Source of the DNA: Elephas maximus indicus
Lineage: Eukaryota; Chordata; Mammalia; Proboscidea; Elephantidae
Direction of reading: 5' to 3'
DNA: 64,000 bases
Assembly (NCBI RefSeq): GCF_024166365.1
Contig: NC_064846.1
Coordinates: 28,355,866 to 28,419,865 of the forward strand
Part shown: positions 12,425-25,340 of the stretch, one piece after another
How the letters are laid out: every line of letters begins with the position of its first letter
Position numbering within the stretch: the stretch's first letter is position 1
Made by a program: the position numbers and the translations under genes
Notes under the pieces: generated by a model
The model's database searches: none
What the model was told of the DNA's origin: nothing
What the model saw: only the letters and a program-made list of their open reading frames with translations

Positions 12425-13418
12425 TTAAAAAAAATACGTATTTTTATTGTGGTTTAGATAAAGGTTTACAGAGCAACGCAGTTTCTCATTAAACAATTAA
12501 TTCCCATATTGTTTTATGACATTGGTTGCCAACCTGGCAACCTGTCAACACTCTTCTCGAACTTGGGTTCCCGATTTACATTTGTCCAGCTTTCCTGTCC
12601 CTTCCTGCCTTCTTATCCTTGCCCATGGAATGGCATGCCCATTAGGCTCATATACGTGGTTAATCTACTTGTATTATTGTGTGTTTTATGGGTCTAACAT
12701 CTGGCTGAAGGGTGAACCTCAGGAGTGACCTCAGTAATGAGTTAAAAGGGTGCCCAGGGACCATACTCTTGGGGTGTCTCCAGTCTCCATCAGACCGGTA
12801 AGTCTGGTCCTTTTTTGTGAGTTTAAATTTTGTTCTACACTTTTCTCCACCTCTGCCTGGGACTTTCTATTGTGATCCCTGTCAGAGCAGTCGGTGGTGA
12901 TAGCAGGGCACCATCTGGTTGTGCTGGATTCAGTCTGATGGAGGCTGTGGTAGTTGTGGTTCACCAGTCCTTTGGAGTAATCTTTCCCTTGTGTCTTTGG
13001 TTTTCTTGATTTTCTTTTGCTCCAGACAGGATGGGACCAGTGGAGTATCTTAGATGGCCACTCACAAACACTACTGACCAATGTAGGATGTAGAACATAT
13101 TCTTTATAAACTGTTATACCAGTTGAGCTAGATATTCCCTGAGACCATGGTCCCCAGCCCTTAGCACAGTTATTTGGTCCCTCAGGGAGTTTGGATGTGT
13201 CTATGAAGCTTCCATGACCTTGCCTCAGTCAAGTTGTGCTGGCTTCGCCAGTATTATGTGCTGTCTTTCCCTTCACCAAAGTTACCACTTATCTATTGTC
13301 TAGTTAGTGTTTTTCCCCTCCCCAACCCTCCCCTCCCTCATAACCATCAAAGATTGTTTCTTTCTGTGTGTAAACCTTTTCATCAATTTTTATAATAATG
13401 GTCTCATACAGTATTTTA

Positions 13419-15412
13419 TCATTGACTGATTTCACTCAGCATAATGCCCTCCAGATTTATCCATGTTGTAAGATGTTTCACAGATTCATCATTGTTCATT
13501 ATTATTGCATAGTATTCCACTGTGCGTATGTACCATAGTTTGTTTATCCATTCATCTGTTGACGGGCACTTATGCTGGTTCCATCTTTTTTGCTATTGTG
13601 AATAATGCTGGAATGAATATGGGTGTGCATATGTCTATTCATATAACAGCTCTTATTTCTCTCAGATATGTTCCTAAGAGTGGAACTGCTGGACTGTGTG
13701 GTATTTCTATTTCCAGCTTTTTAAGGGAGCACCATATCATTTTCCAAAATGGTTGTAGCATTTTGCATTCCCATCAGCATTGCGTAAGAGTTCCAATCTC
13801 CCTGAAACCTCTCCAGCATTTGTTATTTTCTGTTTTTTTTTTTTTAATTTGTGCTAGTAACGTTGGGGTGAGATGGTATCTCACTGTGGTTTTGATTTGC
13901 ATGTCTTTAATGGCTAGTGATCACCAGCAGTTCCCCATGTGTCTGTTAGCTGCCTGATTGTTTTCTTTCGTGAAGTGTCTACTCATATCCTTTGCTCAGA
14001 TTTTAATTGGATTGTTTGTCTTTTTGTTTTAGAGGTGTTGAATATTCCTATAGATTTTAGAGATTAGACCTTTGTCATATATGTGACAGTCTATTTTTTC
14101 CCCCCAGACTTCAGGCTCTCTTTTTGCTCTTTTGGTGAAGTCTTTTGATGAGCATAAATGCTTAATTTATAAAAGATCACAGTTATTTAGTTTATCTTCT
14201 TGGTGTTTGTGTACTGTTAGTTATGGTATCTGTTGTATTTATGGCTTGTATTAGGGCCTCTACTGTTGACTCTGGTTTTTCTTCTAGAATCTTTATAGTT
14301 TTTGGTTTTATATATAGGTCTTTGATCCATTTTGTATTAGTGTTTGTGTGTTATGTCAGGTATCTGTCCTAAGTCATTTTTTTTTGCAGGTGGACATGCA
14401 GTTTTGCCAGCACCGTTTGTTCAAAAGACTGTCTTTTCCCCATCCAATGGACTTTGGGCCTTCGTAGAAGATCAGGTGACCTTAGGTGGGTAGATTTACC
14501 TCTGGGTTCTCAATTCTGTTCCATTGGTCCATGTGTCTGTTGTTTTACCAGTACTAGGCTGTTTTGACTACTGCAGCTGTAAAGTATGTTCTGCAGTCAG
14601 GTAGTGTGAAGCCTTCTACTTTATTCTTCTTCAATAGTGCTTTACTTATCCTGGCCTCTTTCCTTTCCATGTAAAGTTAATGATTAGTTTTTCTACCACA
14701 TTAAAGAATGTTATTGGTATTTGTATGAGGATTGCATTGTATTTGTAGATTGCTTATTTTTTGGGGGGGGTAGAATTGACATTTTCACAATGTTCAGTCT
14801 TCCTATCCACGAGCAAGGTATGTTTTCCACTTATGTAGGTCTCCTTTGGTTTCTTGCAATGGAGTCTTGTAGTTTTCTTCCTATAGGTCTTTTATGCATC
14901 TGGTTAGATTTATTCATAAATATTTTATCTTCTTGGGGGTTCTTGTAAGTGGTATTGATTTGGTGATTTCCTCTTAGACATTCTTTTTGTGGTGTAGCGG
15001 AATCCAACCGATTTTTGTAAGTTTATCTTGTATCCTGACGCTTTGCTGAAATCTATTAGTTCCAGTGGTTTTCCTGTGGATTCTTTGGGATTTTCCGTGT
15101 ATAATATCATAAGATCTGCAAATAGGGATACTTTTACTTCTTCCTTACCAACCTAGATGCCCTTTATTTCTTTTTCTTATTTAATGTTTTACCTCTGTTT
15201 GTTCTCTTTCTGTTGGCTTAGGTAGGTAGTGTATTTCTAGAAATTTGTGCATTTCCTCTTCTTCCTTACCAACCTAGATGCCCTTTATTTCTTTTTCTTA
15301 TTTAATGTTTTACCTCTGTTTGTTCTCTTTCTGTTGGCTTAGGTAGGTAGTGTATTTCTAGAAATTTGTGCATTTCCTCTAGGTTTTTAAATTTGTTTGA
15401 GTACAATTTTTC
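13419..15412 (-). pseudogene. L1 ORF2 remnant, C-terminal half (outer L1)
   Basis: Antisense ORF2, ending at a TGA whose complement is at 13419-13421, after an SEISQ-like C-terminus shared with the other copies. Many stops and frameshifts. The reverse transcriptase region carrying the FADD-type motif is deleted. Continues as 23651-24903. Confidence 0.85.
15137..15380. repeat. Perfect 121-bp tandem duplication
   Basis: Bases 15137-15259 recur at 15258-15380 with no mismatch that I can find, offset 121. The unit lies inside the decayed outer L1 ORF2 and spans that element's internal deletion junction, so it arose after the deletion. Confidence 0.93.
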
Positions 15413-15413
15413 A

Positions 15414-15968
15414 TGTTGTTGTTGTTACGTGCCATCGAGTAAGTTCCGACTCTTAGCGGCCCTATGTACAACAGAACGAAACACTGCCCAGTCGTGCGCC
15501 ATTTTCACAAACATTGTTATGCTTAAGTCCATTGTTGCAGCCACTATGTCAATCTATCTCATTGAGGGTCGCTTCTTTTTCACTGACCCTCTACTTTACC
15601 AAGCTTGATGCCCTTCTCTAGGGACTGATCCCTCCTGACAGCATGTCCAAAGTATGTAAGACATAGTCTCACCAGCCTTGCTTTTAAGGAGCATTCTGGT
15701 TGTACTTCTTCCAAGACAGATTTGTTCATTCTTTTGGCAGTCTATGGTATATTCAATATTCCTTTCCAACACCCCTCTTCAAAGGCGTCAATTTTTCTTT
15801 GGTCTTCTTTATTCATCATCCAGCTTTCACGTGCCTAAGGAGGCGATTAAAAACACCATGGCTTGGGCCAGGCACACCTTAATCTTCAAGGTGACATCTT
15901 TGCCTTTCAACACTTTAAAGATGTCTTTTGCAGCAAATTTGCCCAATACAATGCATCTTTTGATTTCT
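15414..15968 (-). mobile_element. RTE retrotransposon (middle element), 3' part
   Basis: Antisense RTE inserted in the outer L1. It begins with the reverse complement of the (AAC)n tail, GTTGTTGTTGTTACGTGCC, and runs into the end of the reverse transcriptase region. It is interrupted at 15968 by a full-length L1 and resumes at 23522. The insertion site shows short, imperfect duplicated flanks (ACAATTTTTCAT before, ACTGTTTTTCTT after). Confidence 0.88.
15956..15968. repeat. Target-site duplication, left copy
   Basis: TCTTTTGATTTCT, identical to 23509-23521. It marks the insertion of the L1 at 15969-23508 into the RTE. Confidence 0.92.
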
Positions 15969-17000
15969 CTTTTTTAATTTTTATTGTACTTTAAGTGAAA
16001 CTTTACAAATCAAGTCAGCCTCTCATACAAAAATTTATATATACCTTGCTATATACTCCTAATTGCTCTCCCCCTAATGAGACACCCCACTCCTTCCCTC
16101 CACTCTCTCTTTTCATATCCATTCCACCAGCTTCTAACCCCCTCTGCCCTCTCACTCCTCTCCAGATAAGAGATGCCAACATAGTCTCAAGTGTCTACTT
16201 GATCCAAGAAGCTCATTCTTCACCTACATCTTTTCCTATCCCATCGTCCAGTCCAATCCCTAAATGAAGAGTCAGCTTTGGGAATGGTTCCTCTCTTGGG
16301 CTAACAGAAGGTCTGGGGTCCATGACCACTGGGGTCTTTCTAGAATCAGTCATACCATTAAGCCTGGACTTTTTACAAGAATTTGGGGTCTGCATCCCAC
16401 TGCTCTCCTTCTCCCTCAGGGGTTCTCTTTTGTGTTCCCTGTCAGAGCAGTCATCGGTTGTAGCTGGGCACCATCTAGTTCTTCTGGTCTCAGGCTGATG
16501 TAGTCTCCAGCTTATGTGGCCCTTTCTGTCTCTTGGGCTCATAATTACCTCGTGTCTTTGGTGTTCTTCATTCTCCTTTAGTCCAGGTGGGTTGAGACCA
16601 ACTGATGCATCTTAGATGGCCTCTTGCTAGCGTTTAAGACCCTAGATGCCGCTTCCCAAAGTGGGATGCAGAATGTTTTCTTAATAGATTTTATTATGCC
16701 AATTGATTTAGATGTCCCCTAAAACCATGGTCCACAAACCCCTGCCTCTGCTACGCTGGCCTTCGAAGCATTCAGTTTATTAGGGAAACTTCTTTGGTTT
16801 TGGTTTAGTCCAGTTGTGCTGACCTCTCCTGTATTCTGTGTTCTCTTTCCCTTCACCTAAAGTAGTTCTTATCTACTCTCTAATTAGTGAATACCCCCTC
16901 CCTCCCTCCCTCCTCTCATAACCATCAAAGAATATTTCCTTCTCTGTTTAAGCTATTTCTCAAGTTCTTATACTGGTCTTATACAATACTTGTCCTTTTG

Positions 17001-20000
17001 CTACTGACTAATTTCACTCAGCATAATGCCTTCCAGATTCTTCCATGTTATGAAATGTCTCACAAATTCATCACTGTTCTTCATTGATGCATAGTATTCC
17101 ATTGTGTGAATATACCATAATTTGTTTATCCATTCGTCTGTTAATGGGCACGTTGATTGCTTCCATCTTTTTGCTGTTGTAAACAGTACTGCAATGAACA
17201 TGGGTGTCCATATGCCTGTTCATGTAAAGGCTCTTATTTCTCTAGGATATATTCCAAGGAGTGGGATTGCTGGATTGTATGGTAGTTCTATCTCTAGCTT
17301 TTTAAGGAAGCACCAAATCAATTTCCAATGTGATTTTACCATTTTACATTCCCACCAGCAGTGTATAAGTGTTCCAGTCTTTCCACAACCTGTCCAACTT
17401 TTATTATTTTGTGTTTTTTGGATTAATGCCAGCCTTATTGGAGTGAGGTGGAATCTCATTGTAGTTTTGATCTGCATTTCTCTAATGGCTAATGATCATG
17501 AACATTTCCTCATGTATCTGTTAGCTACCTGAATGTCTTCTTTAGTGAAGTGTCTATTCATATCTTTTGCCCATTTTTTAATTGGGTTATTTGTCTTTTT
17601 GCAGTTGAGTTTCTGCAGTATCATGTAGATTTTAGAGATCAGGCGCTGATCATAAATGTCATAGCTAAAAAGTTTTTCCCAGTCTGTAGGTAGTCTTTTT
17701 ACTCTTTTCATGAAATCTTTGGATGAGCGTAAGTGTTTGATTTTTAGGAGCTCCCAGTTTTATCTAGTTTTTCTTCTACGTTCTTTACAATGTTTTGTAT
17801 ACTGTTTATACCATGTATTAGGGCTCCTAACATTGTCCCTATTTTTTCTTCCATGATCTTTATCGTTTTAGATTTTATATTTGGGTCTTTGGTCCATTTT
17901 GAGTTAGTGTTTGTGCATGGAGTGAGGTATGGGTCTTGTTTCTTTTTTTGCAGATGGATATCCAGTTATGCCAGCACCATTTGTTAAAAAGACTGTCTTT
18001 TCCCCATTTAGCTGTTTTGGGGCCTTTGCCAAATATCAACTGCTCATATGTGGATGGATTTATGTCTGGATTCTCAATTCTATTCCATTGGTCCATGTAT
18101 CTCATGTTATACCAGTACTAGGCTGTTTTGACTACTGCGGCGGTATAATAGGTTCTAAAATCAGGTAAAGTAAGGCCTCCCACCTTGTTCTTCTTTTTCA
18201 GTAATGCCTTATTTATCTGAGGCCTCTTTCCCTCCCATATGAAATTGGTGATTTGTTTCTCCATCTCATTAAAGAATGTCGTTGGGATTTGGATCGGAAT
18301 TGCATTAAATGTATAGATTGCTTTTGGTAGAATAGACATTTTTATAATGTTAAGTCTTCCTATCCATGAGCAAGGTATGTTCTTCCACTTATATAAGTCT
18401 CTTTAGATTTTTTGCAGGAGTGTTTTGTAGTTTTCTTTGTATAAGTCTTTTACATCTCTGGTAAGATTTACTTCTAAGTATTTTATCTTCTAGGGGGCTA
18501 CTGTAAATGGTATTGATTTGGTGATTTCCTCTTCAATATTCTTTTTGTTGGTGTAGAGGAATCCAACTGATTTTTGTATGTTTATCTTGTGTCCTGATAC
18601 TCCGCTGAACTCTTCTATTAGTTTCTCAGTTTTCTTGAGGATTCTCTGGGGTTTTCTGTGTATAAGATCATGTCATCTGCAAATAGAGATACTTTTACTT
18701 CTTCCTTACCAACCTGGATTCCCCTTATTTCTTTATCTAGCCTATTTGCTCTGGCTAGGACCTCCAGCACAATGTTGAATGAGAGTGGTGATAAAGGGCA
18801 TCCTTGTCTGGTTCCGGATCTCAAGGGGAATGCTTTCAGACCCTCTCCATTTAGGATGATGTTGGCCTTTGGCTTTGTATAAATGCCCTTTGTTATGTTG
18901 AGGAATTTTCCTTCTATTCGTATTTTGCTGAGAGTTTTTATCATGAATGGGTGTTGAACTTTGTCAACTGCCTTTTCTGCATCAATTGATAAAATCATGT
19001 GATTCTTGTCTTTTGTTTTATTTATATGTTGGATTACATTAATTGTTTTTCTAATAATGTTAAACATCCCTGCATACCTGGCATGAATCCCACTTGGTCA
19101 TGGTGAATTATTTTTTGATATGTTGTTGAATTCTATTGGCTAGAATTTTGTTCGACGATTTTTGCATCTGTGTTCATGAGGGATACAGGTCTGTAATTTT
19201 TTTTTTTTTTTGTGGTGTCTTGGCCTGGTTTTGGTATCAGGGATATTCTGGCTTCACGGAATGAGTTTGGGAAAATTCTGTCCTCTTCTATGCTCTGAAA
19301 TACCTTTAGGAGTAGTGGTGTGAACTCTTCACTGAAAGTTTGGTAAACTCTACAGTGAAGCCGTCTGGGCCAGGGTTTTTTTTTGCGGGGGGGAGTTTTT
19401 TTTTTTTTATTACCTTTTCAATATCTTCTTTCTTTATGGGTCTATTTAGTTGTTCTACCTCTGTTGTGTTAGTTTAGGTAGGTAGTGTGTTTCTAGGAAT
19501 TCATCCATTTCTTCTAGGTATTCAAATTTGTTAGAGTACATTTTTCATAGTAATCTGATATGATTCTTTTAATTTCAGTTGGGTCTGTTATAATGTCGCC
19601 CATCTCATTTCTTTTTCAGGCTATTTGCTTCCTCTCCTGTGTTTCTTTTGTCAGTTTTGCCAATGGTTTATCAATTTTGTTGATTTTTTCAAAGAACCAG
19701 CTTTTGGTCTTGTTAATTGTTTTTGTTTTCTATTTCATTTAGTTCAGCTCCAATTTTTATTATTTGTTTTCTTCTGGTGCCTGAGGGTTTCTTTTGTTGT
19801 TCTCTTTCTATTTGTTCAGGTTTTATGGATAATTCTTTGATTATGGCCCTTTCTTTTGTGTATGTGTGCATTTGTTGATATAAATTGACCTCAGAGTACT
19901 GCTTTCACTGTGTCCCAAAGGTTCTGACAGGAAGTGTTTTCATTCTCATTGGATTCTATAAATTTCTTTATTCCATCCTTAATGCCTTCTATAATGCAGT

Positions 20001-20781
20001 CTTTTTTGAGCAGGGTATTGTTCACTTTCCAAGTGTTTGATTTCTTTTCCCTGCTTTTTCTGTAATTGATTTCTGCTTTTATGGGCTTATAGTCAGAGAA
20101 GATGCTTTGTAATATTTCAGTGTTTTGGATTATTGTACTAAAGTTTGCTTTATGACCTAATATGTGGGCTATTCTAGAGAATGTTCCATGTGCACTAGAA
20201 AAGAAGGTATACTTGGTTGCTGTTGGATGGAGTGTTCTGTATATGTTTATAAGGTCAAGTTGGTTGATTGTGATATTTAGATCTTCTGTGTCTTTATTGA
20301 GCTTCTTTCTGGATGTCCCGACCTTCACCGAACGTGGTGTGTTGAAGTCTCCTACTATTATTGTGGAGCTGTCTATCTCACTTTCCAATGCTGATAGAGT
20401 TTGCTTTATATATCTTACAGCCCTGTCATTTGGTGGATAAATATTTAATATGGCTATATCCTTCTGGTATCTTGTCCCATTAATCATTATTTAGTATCCT
20501 TCCTTATCCTTTATGATGGATTTAACTTTAAAGTCTATTCTGTCAGAAATTAATATTGCCACTCCTGCTGTTTTTTGATTGTTGTTTGCTTGATATATTT
20601 TTTTCCATCCTTTGAGTTTTAGTTTGTTTGTGTCTCTAAGTCTAAGGTGTGTCTCTTGTAGTCAGCGTATAGACGGATCATGTTTTTTAATCCATTCTGC
20701 CACTCTCTGTCTCTTTATTGATGCATTTAGTCCATTTACATTCAGCCCGATTATGGATAAGTATGATTTTATTGCTATCAT
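17001..20781 (-). pseudogene. L1 ORF2 (endonuclease/reverse transcriptase) pseudogene
   Basis: About 3.78 kb, the normal ORF2 length. The start codon complement is at 20779-20781 and the stop follows the LSEISQ end at 17001. Endonuclease domain: 19891-20730 region with IIVGDFNTP visible, but the SRIDH motif reads SRIAHILGHK, losing an aspartate of the active-site region. Reverse transcriptase: the FADD catalytic motif is intact (complement 18672-18683). The cysteine-rich C-terminal region is at 17220-17480. Several in-frame stops and frameshifts break it into pieces. Confidence 0.9.
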
Positions 20782-21215
20782 TTTGATGTCTTTTTTTGTG
20801 TGTTGTTGACCGTTTCTTTTTCCCAATTAACTTTTTGTGCTGAGTAGATTATTTTCTTTTCCTCATATTCATTGTTGTTGATTTTGTTTCTGCTGAGTCT
20901 CTATTTTTTTCTTGTATTTTATTTTGATGAGTAGGATAGTTTGTCTCCTTTGTGGTTACCTTATTATTTACCCCTATTTTTCTAAATTTAAAACTAACTT
21001 TTAATTCTTTGTATCAACTTGACTTCCTCTCCATATGAAACATCTATTCTTAGTCTCTCTTTATTGTTTTAATGTTGTCTTCTTTTACATAATAACATCA
21101 CTATTTCCCTGTTTTGAGCATTTTTTATCTTGATGTATTTTTGTGATTTCCCTCTCTGGGTTGACATCTGGTTGCTCTGCCTAGTGTTCTAGTCTTGGGT
21201 TGATACTTGATCTTA

Positions 21216-22231
21216 TTAATTTTCTAACCAAAGAACTCCCTTTAGTATATCTTGTAGTTTTGGTTTGGTTTTTACGAATTCCGTAAACTTCTGTTTATCT
21301 GGAAATGTCCTAATTTCACCTTCATATTTGAGAGGCAGCTTTGCTGGATATGTGAATCTTGGCTGGAAATTTTTTTCCTTCAATTTTTTTTTCATATAAG
21401 TCATCCATTGCCTTGTTGCTGGCATGGTTGCTGCCGAGTAGTCCGAGCTTATTCTTATTGACTGTCGTTTGTAAGTGACTTTTTGTTTATCCCTAGCTGC
21501 TCTTAAAATGCTCTCTTTATCTTTGGTTTTGGCAAGCTTGATTATCATATGTCTTGGTGACTTTCTTTGGAGATCTTCCTTATGTGGAGTTTGATGAGCA
21601 TCTTGCATAGATATCTTCTCACCTTTCGCAATACCAGGGAAGTTTTCTGCCAATAAACCTTCAATGATTCTCTCTGTATTTTCTGTTATCCCTCCCTGTT
21701 CTGGAACTGCAATCACTGGTAGGTTATTTCTTTTCATCGAGTCCCACATGATTCTTAAGGTTTCTTCATTTTTTTAAATTCTTTTATCTGATTTTTCTTC
21801 AAATATATTGTTGCCAAGCGCTTTATCTTTAAGCACACAAATCCCGCCTTTCCCTTGCTGAATTCTGCTTCTCTGACTTTCTTTTGAGTTGTTTAATTCT
21901 GTAATTTTTTGTTAATCTTCCAAATTTCTGATTGCTGTCTGTCTATGTATTTTTCTAGCTTATTAAATTTTTGATTACATTCCTGAATAACCTTTTCAGT
22001 TTCTTCAACTGCTTTTTCTGTGTGTTCCTTTGCTTTTTCTGCATATTACCTTATTTCTTTCCTGATGTCTTGAAGGGATCTCTATATTAATCTTTTGTAT
22101 TTTGTGTCCCGTAATTCCAGGAAGGGAATTGCATCTAGAAGATCCCTTGATTCTTTATTTTGAGAGCTTGTTGAGGCAATCATGGTCTGTTTCTTTTTGT
22201 GACTTGATATTGACTCTTGTCTCCAAGCCAT
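21216..22231 (-). pseudogene. L1 ORF1 (RNA-binding protein) pseudogene
   Basis: About 1,016 bases, ending ILKGVLWLEN at 21216, start ATG complement at 22229-22231. The C-terminal half is open for 177 codons (21216-21749) and covers the RRM and C-terminal domain (SPRHMIIKLAKTKDKESILRA, RTFPDKQKF). The N-terminal coiled-coil part has stops, for example after the KRLI-like segment near 22085, and a frameshift near 21780. Confidence 0.9.
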
Positions 22232-23508
22232 CCGTAAGTTATCGTTTTAGTTTTTTTATGTTTGCTTAGTGTATCATAGCTTCTTGCTTTGTTTTGTTTT
22301 GATATGCCCAAATGGGTTACTTGAGTGAGCTAGCTTGATTATTTTCACCTTTGGTGCTCTGACGTCCTGCCCCAGATGGCTAATGCTGTTATCAGGTATA
22401 TCAGTCTAGGAGTCCATTCACTTTTCTTGTACGAATTCAGCTCAGGTGTCCAGGTAGCTGATCATCAAGCATGTGGTACAGGCTCTGTCCTATAGTCTTA
22501 GGTGGTCAGGGGTGATTGGTGTATGTGCCAGTATCTGGTTGCAGCAGGGTGTCATGCTGTGAGCAAGGCAGGGGTCTGAGAATCGTCACCCAAGTATCTC
22601 TGAGGAAAGTGTGTCCCTGTTCCCTTGAGCCTACAGGTGGTCGTGTTCTGCAGATGGATCATGGGTACTCAATGTTTTTGGTTGTAAGGACTGGGAGCTA
22701 CCAGTTATCCTTGGACCCGTCACAGGCGGCTGGTTGACCTGAGTGGAGCCACCACTCCTTAGACCCCTGATGTGGGTAGGTGAGGACCATGGTTATTAGG
22801 CGAAGTGGTGTCAAACATCAAATACCCACCTCTCCACTGCACAGCTCAAACATTTGTAGTTTGCCAACAAGGGCCTATTTTCCTGAAACAGGCACACGCC
22901 ATTCCATGCAGGGGGGAAAGGTACTCAAAGTCCACAGAGTGTTTATGCCTGGACAGGAGCTGCTTCTGTCCTGAGCTCCCCTATTTAGTGGAGCTGGCAA
23001 ATTATCTTTTCCCCCGATTGCAAATTTATTCCTCCTCCAGGGCCTGGAGGATGGCTCTAGGCACTCAACAGGGCCTATCTCAGGCCCAGGGAAATCAATA
23101 ACCACTGAAGCCAGCTTGGGGGTGGTGGGGCATGGTAAAATATATGCAAGTATTTAGCTTTTGCCGAAAACGCCATTCTTCTCTGTTTCTGGGGGTGTGA
23201 GTAGGCTGTGTGGCTGGCTATTTCTCCCTGAAGAAACCGCAGCCTAATGCTAGTACCAGCCCGCTGCAGCCACTCCAGGGAATGGTGCCTGAGGGCTCCC
23301 GGCAATTCAGGTCCGATAACTCCTCTCTGCTTCTGAACCATCTCTTCTTTCCCTTTCCCCTCAATTCATTTTCTAACCTTGTCTTTGATGTTCAGGGCTC
23401 CTAGCTTGTCATAAATGTACTCATTTCTCTTGATTTTTGGGGTCTTCGTTTTAAGAGGGCTCACTGGAAGTGTCTGTCTATTCCACCATCTTGGCCCCAC
23501 CTCCCATG
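22232..23508 (-). promoter_or_regulatory. L1 5' UTR (internal promoter region)
   Basis: GC-richer than the rest of the element, containing the blocks shared with the 5' UTRs at 30262-31536 and 35335-36604. In L1 biology the 5' UTR holds the internal RNA polymerase II promoter. Activity cannot be judged from sequence. Confidence 0.65.
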
Positions 23509-23521
23509 TCTTTTGATTTCT
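23509..23521. repeat. Target-site duplication, right copy
   Basis: TCTTTTGATTTCT, identical to 15956-15968. Confidence 0.92.
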
Positions 23522-23650
23522 TGACTGATGTTGCTTATTGGTTCAGTTATGAGGATTTTTGTTTTCTTTATGTTGATGTGTAATCCATACTGAAAGCTGT
23601 GGTCTTTGATCTTCATCAGTAAGTGCTTCAAGTCCTCTTCACTTTCGCCA
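23522..23650 (-). mobile_element. RTE retrotransposon (middle element), 5' part
   Basis: Direct continuation of the RTE at 15414-15968 after the L1 insertion (TTGCTTATTGGTTCAGTTATGAGG and on). The copy is 5'-truncated at about 23650, giving an original insertion near 0.69 kb. Confidence 0.87.
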
Positions 23651-24903
23651 AACTGTTTTTCTTAGTATTCTGTTAGGATTCTTTTAATTTCAGTTGGGTT
23701 TGTGTGATGTTGCCCGTGTCATTTCTTATTGAGGTTAATTGCTTCATCTTGAGATTTTCTATTGTCAGTTTGGCCAGTGGTTTGTTGATTTTGTTGATCT
23801 TTTCAGAGAACCAGCTTTTGGTCTTGTTAGCTCTTTCAATTGTTTGTCTATTCTCTATTTCATTTAATTCTGCTCTAATTTTTTATTATTTCCTTTCTTC
23901 TGGTAACTGAGGGTTTCTTCTGCTGCTTTCTTTTTGCTTGTTTGAGTTGTAGGGTTAATGTTCTGATTTGGGCTCTTTCTTCTTTTTGCGTATGTGCATT
24001 TATTGCTGTAAATTGACCTTTGAGCACTGCTTTTGCTGTTTCCCAAAGGTTCTGGTAGGATGTGTTTTCATTCTGATTGGATTTTGTGTATTTTTTTATT
24101 CTCTCCTTAATTTCTTCTATAACCCAAAAGTTTCTGAGCAAGGTGTTGTTCAGTTTTTATGTGTTTGATTTTTTTTTCCTTGCTCTTTCGGTTATTGATT
24201 TCTACTTTTATGGCTTTGTGGTCAGAAAAGATGCTTTGTAATATTTGAATGTTTTGCATTCTGTTAAGGCTTGCTTTGTGGCCTAATATGTGGTCTATTC
24301 TAGAGAAAGTCACATGTGTGTTGGAAAAGAAAGTATACTTGGCTGCTGTTGGGTGGAGTGTTCTGTACATGTCTGTGAGGTCAAGTGGGTTGATTGTGGC
24401 ATTTAGATCTTCCGTGTCTCTATTGAGCTTCTTTCTGGATGTTCTGTCATTCACCGAGCATGGTGTGTTGAAGTCTCCTACTATTATTGTGGAGTTGTCT
24501 ATCTCACTTTTTAATGCTGTCAGAGTCTGTTTTATATATCTTGCAGCCCTGTCATTGGGTGCACAAATGTTTAATATGGCTATATCCTCGTGGTATATTG
24601 TCCCTTTAATCATTATATAGTGTTCTTCCTTATCCTTTGTGGTGGATTTAACTTTAAAGTCTATTTTGTCAGAAATTATTATAGCCATTCCTGCTCTTTT
24701 TTGATTGTTGTTTGCTTGATATATATTTTTCCCATCTTTTGAGTTTTAGTTTGTTTGTATCTTTAAGTCTAATGTGTGTCTCTTTTAGGCAGCATATACA
24801 CAGATCATATCTTTTTTTATCCATTCTGCCACTCTCTATTGTTGCATTTAGTCCATTTACATTCAGCAAAATTATCTATTGGTATGAGTTTATTGTTATT
24901 GTT
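23651..24903 (-). pseudogene. L1 ORF2 remnant, endonuclease domain (outer L1)
   Basis: Antisense N-terminal ORF2. The apurinic-type endonuclease domain is well preserved between 24107 and 24869: CLKETHI with the catalytic glutamate, IIVGDFNTP, SRIDHILGHK and a trailing SDHKAI are all visible. The ATG appears lost (ACA in its place near 24903). Frameshifts separate the pieces. Confidence 0.85.
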
Positions 24904-25340
24904 TTGATGTCTTTTTTTGTGTGTTGTTGAAAATTTCTTTGTTCCACCTAATTTTCTGTACTGAGTCATTTTCTTTATGTATTTTCTTTTCATCCATGTT
25001 AATTTTGTATTTGCTGAGTCTTTATGTTTTTCTTGTTTTTTATTTTGATGTGTAGGTTTGTTAGTTTCCTTCGTGGTTGCCTCAATATTTACCCCTATTT
25101 TTCTATGTTTAAACCAAACTTTTATTTCTTTTTATGATCTTGACTTCCTCTCTATATGAAAGTTCTATGACTACATTTTTTAGTCTCTCTTTTTTGTTTT
25201 AATATCGTCACCTTTGCATATTGACATTTCTGTTGACCTATTTTCAGTGTTTTACCTGTGATTTATTTTCACGACTTCCTTATCTGGGTTGATATCTGGT
25301 TGCTTTGTTCTGTGTTCTAGTCTTGGGTTGTTATCTGATG

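Larger units (their letters stand above)
12425..15412 (-). mobile_element. Old full-length L1 (outer element), 3' half
   Basis: Antisense L1 with its 3' end at about 12425 (T-rich, TTTTTATTGTGGTTTAGAT). The 3' UTR (12425-13418) is of a different subfamily from the younger L1 copies. ORF2 follows from 13419. Relative to the L1 at 15969-23508 about 0.7 kb of ORF2 is missing near 15180 and 15300, and a 121-bp segment is tandemly duplicated at 15137-15380. The element resumes at 23651 after the RTE and L1 insertions; ORF2 continues without loss across the gap. Confidence 0.9.
15969..23508 (-). mobile_element. Full-length L1 (inner element) with target-site duplications
   Basis: About 7.54 kb, antisense. 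The 3' end (T-rich, TTTTTATTGTACTTTAAG on plus) lies at 15969. Going up in coordinate come the 3' UTR, ORF2 (17001-20781), ORF1 (21216-22231) and a 5' UTR of about 1.28 kb. The element starts at 23508 with the typical GCCAAGATGGTGGAATAGAC box near 23480-23500. It is flanked by a perfect 13-base target-site duplication (15956-15968 and 23509-23521). Both ORFs are damaged, so it is full length but not retrotransposition-competent. Confidence 0.95.

Noticed and set aside
13505-13957. 150-codon frame (+)
   Set aside because: Shadow of antisense L1 ORF2; the same hydrophobic-looking translation appears opposite every L1 ORF2 C-terminus here (17122-17532, 54262-54618).
15969-23508. Possible active L1
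   Set aside because: Full length with target duplications, but both ORFs carry stops and frameshifts and the endonuclease SRIDH motif is altered.
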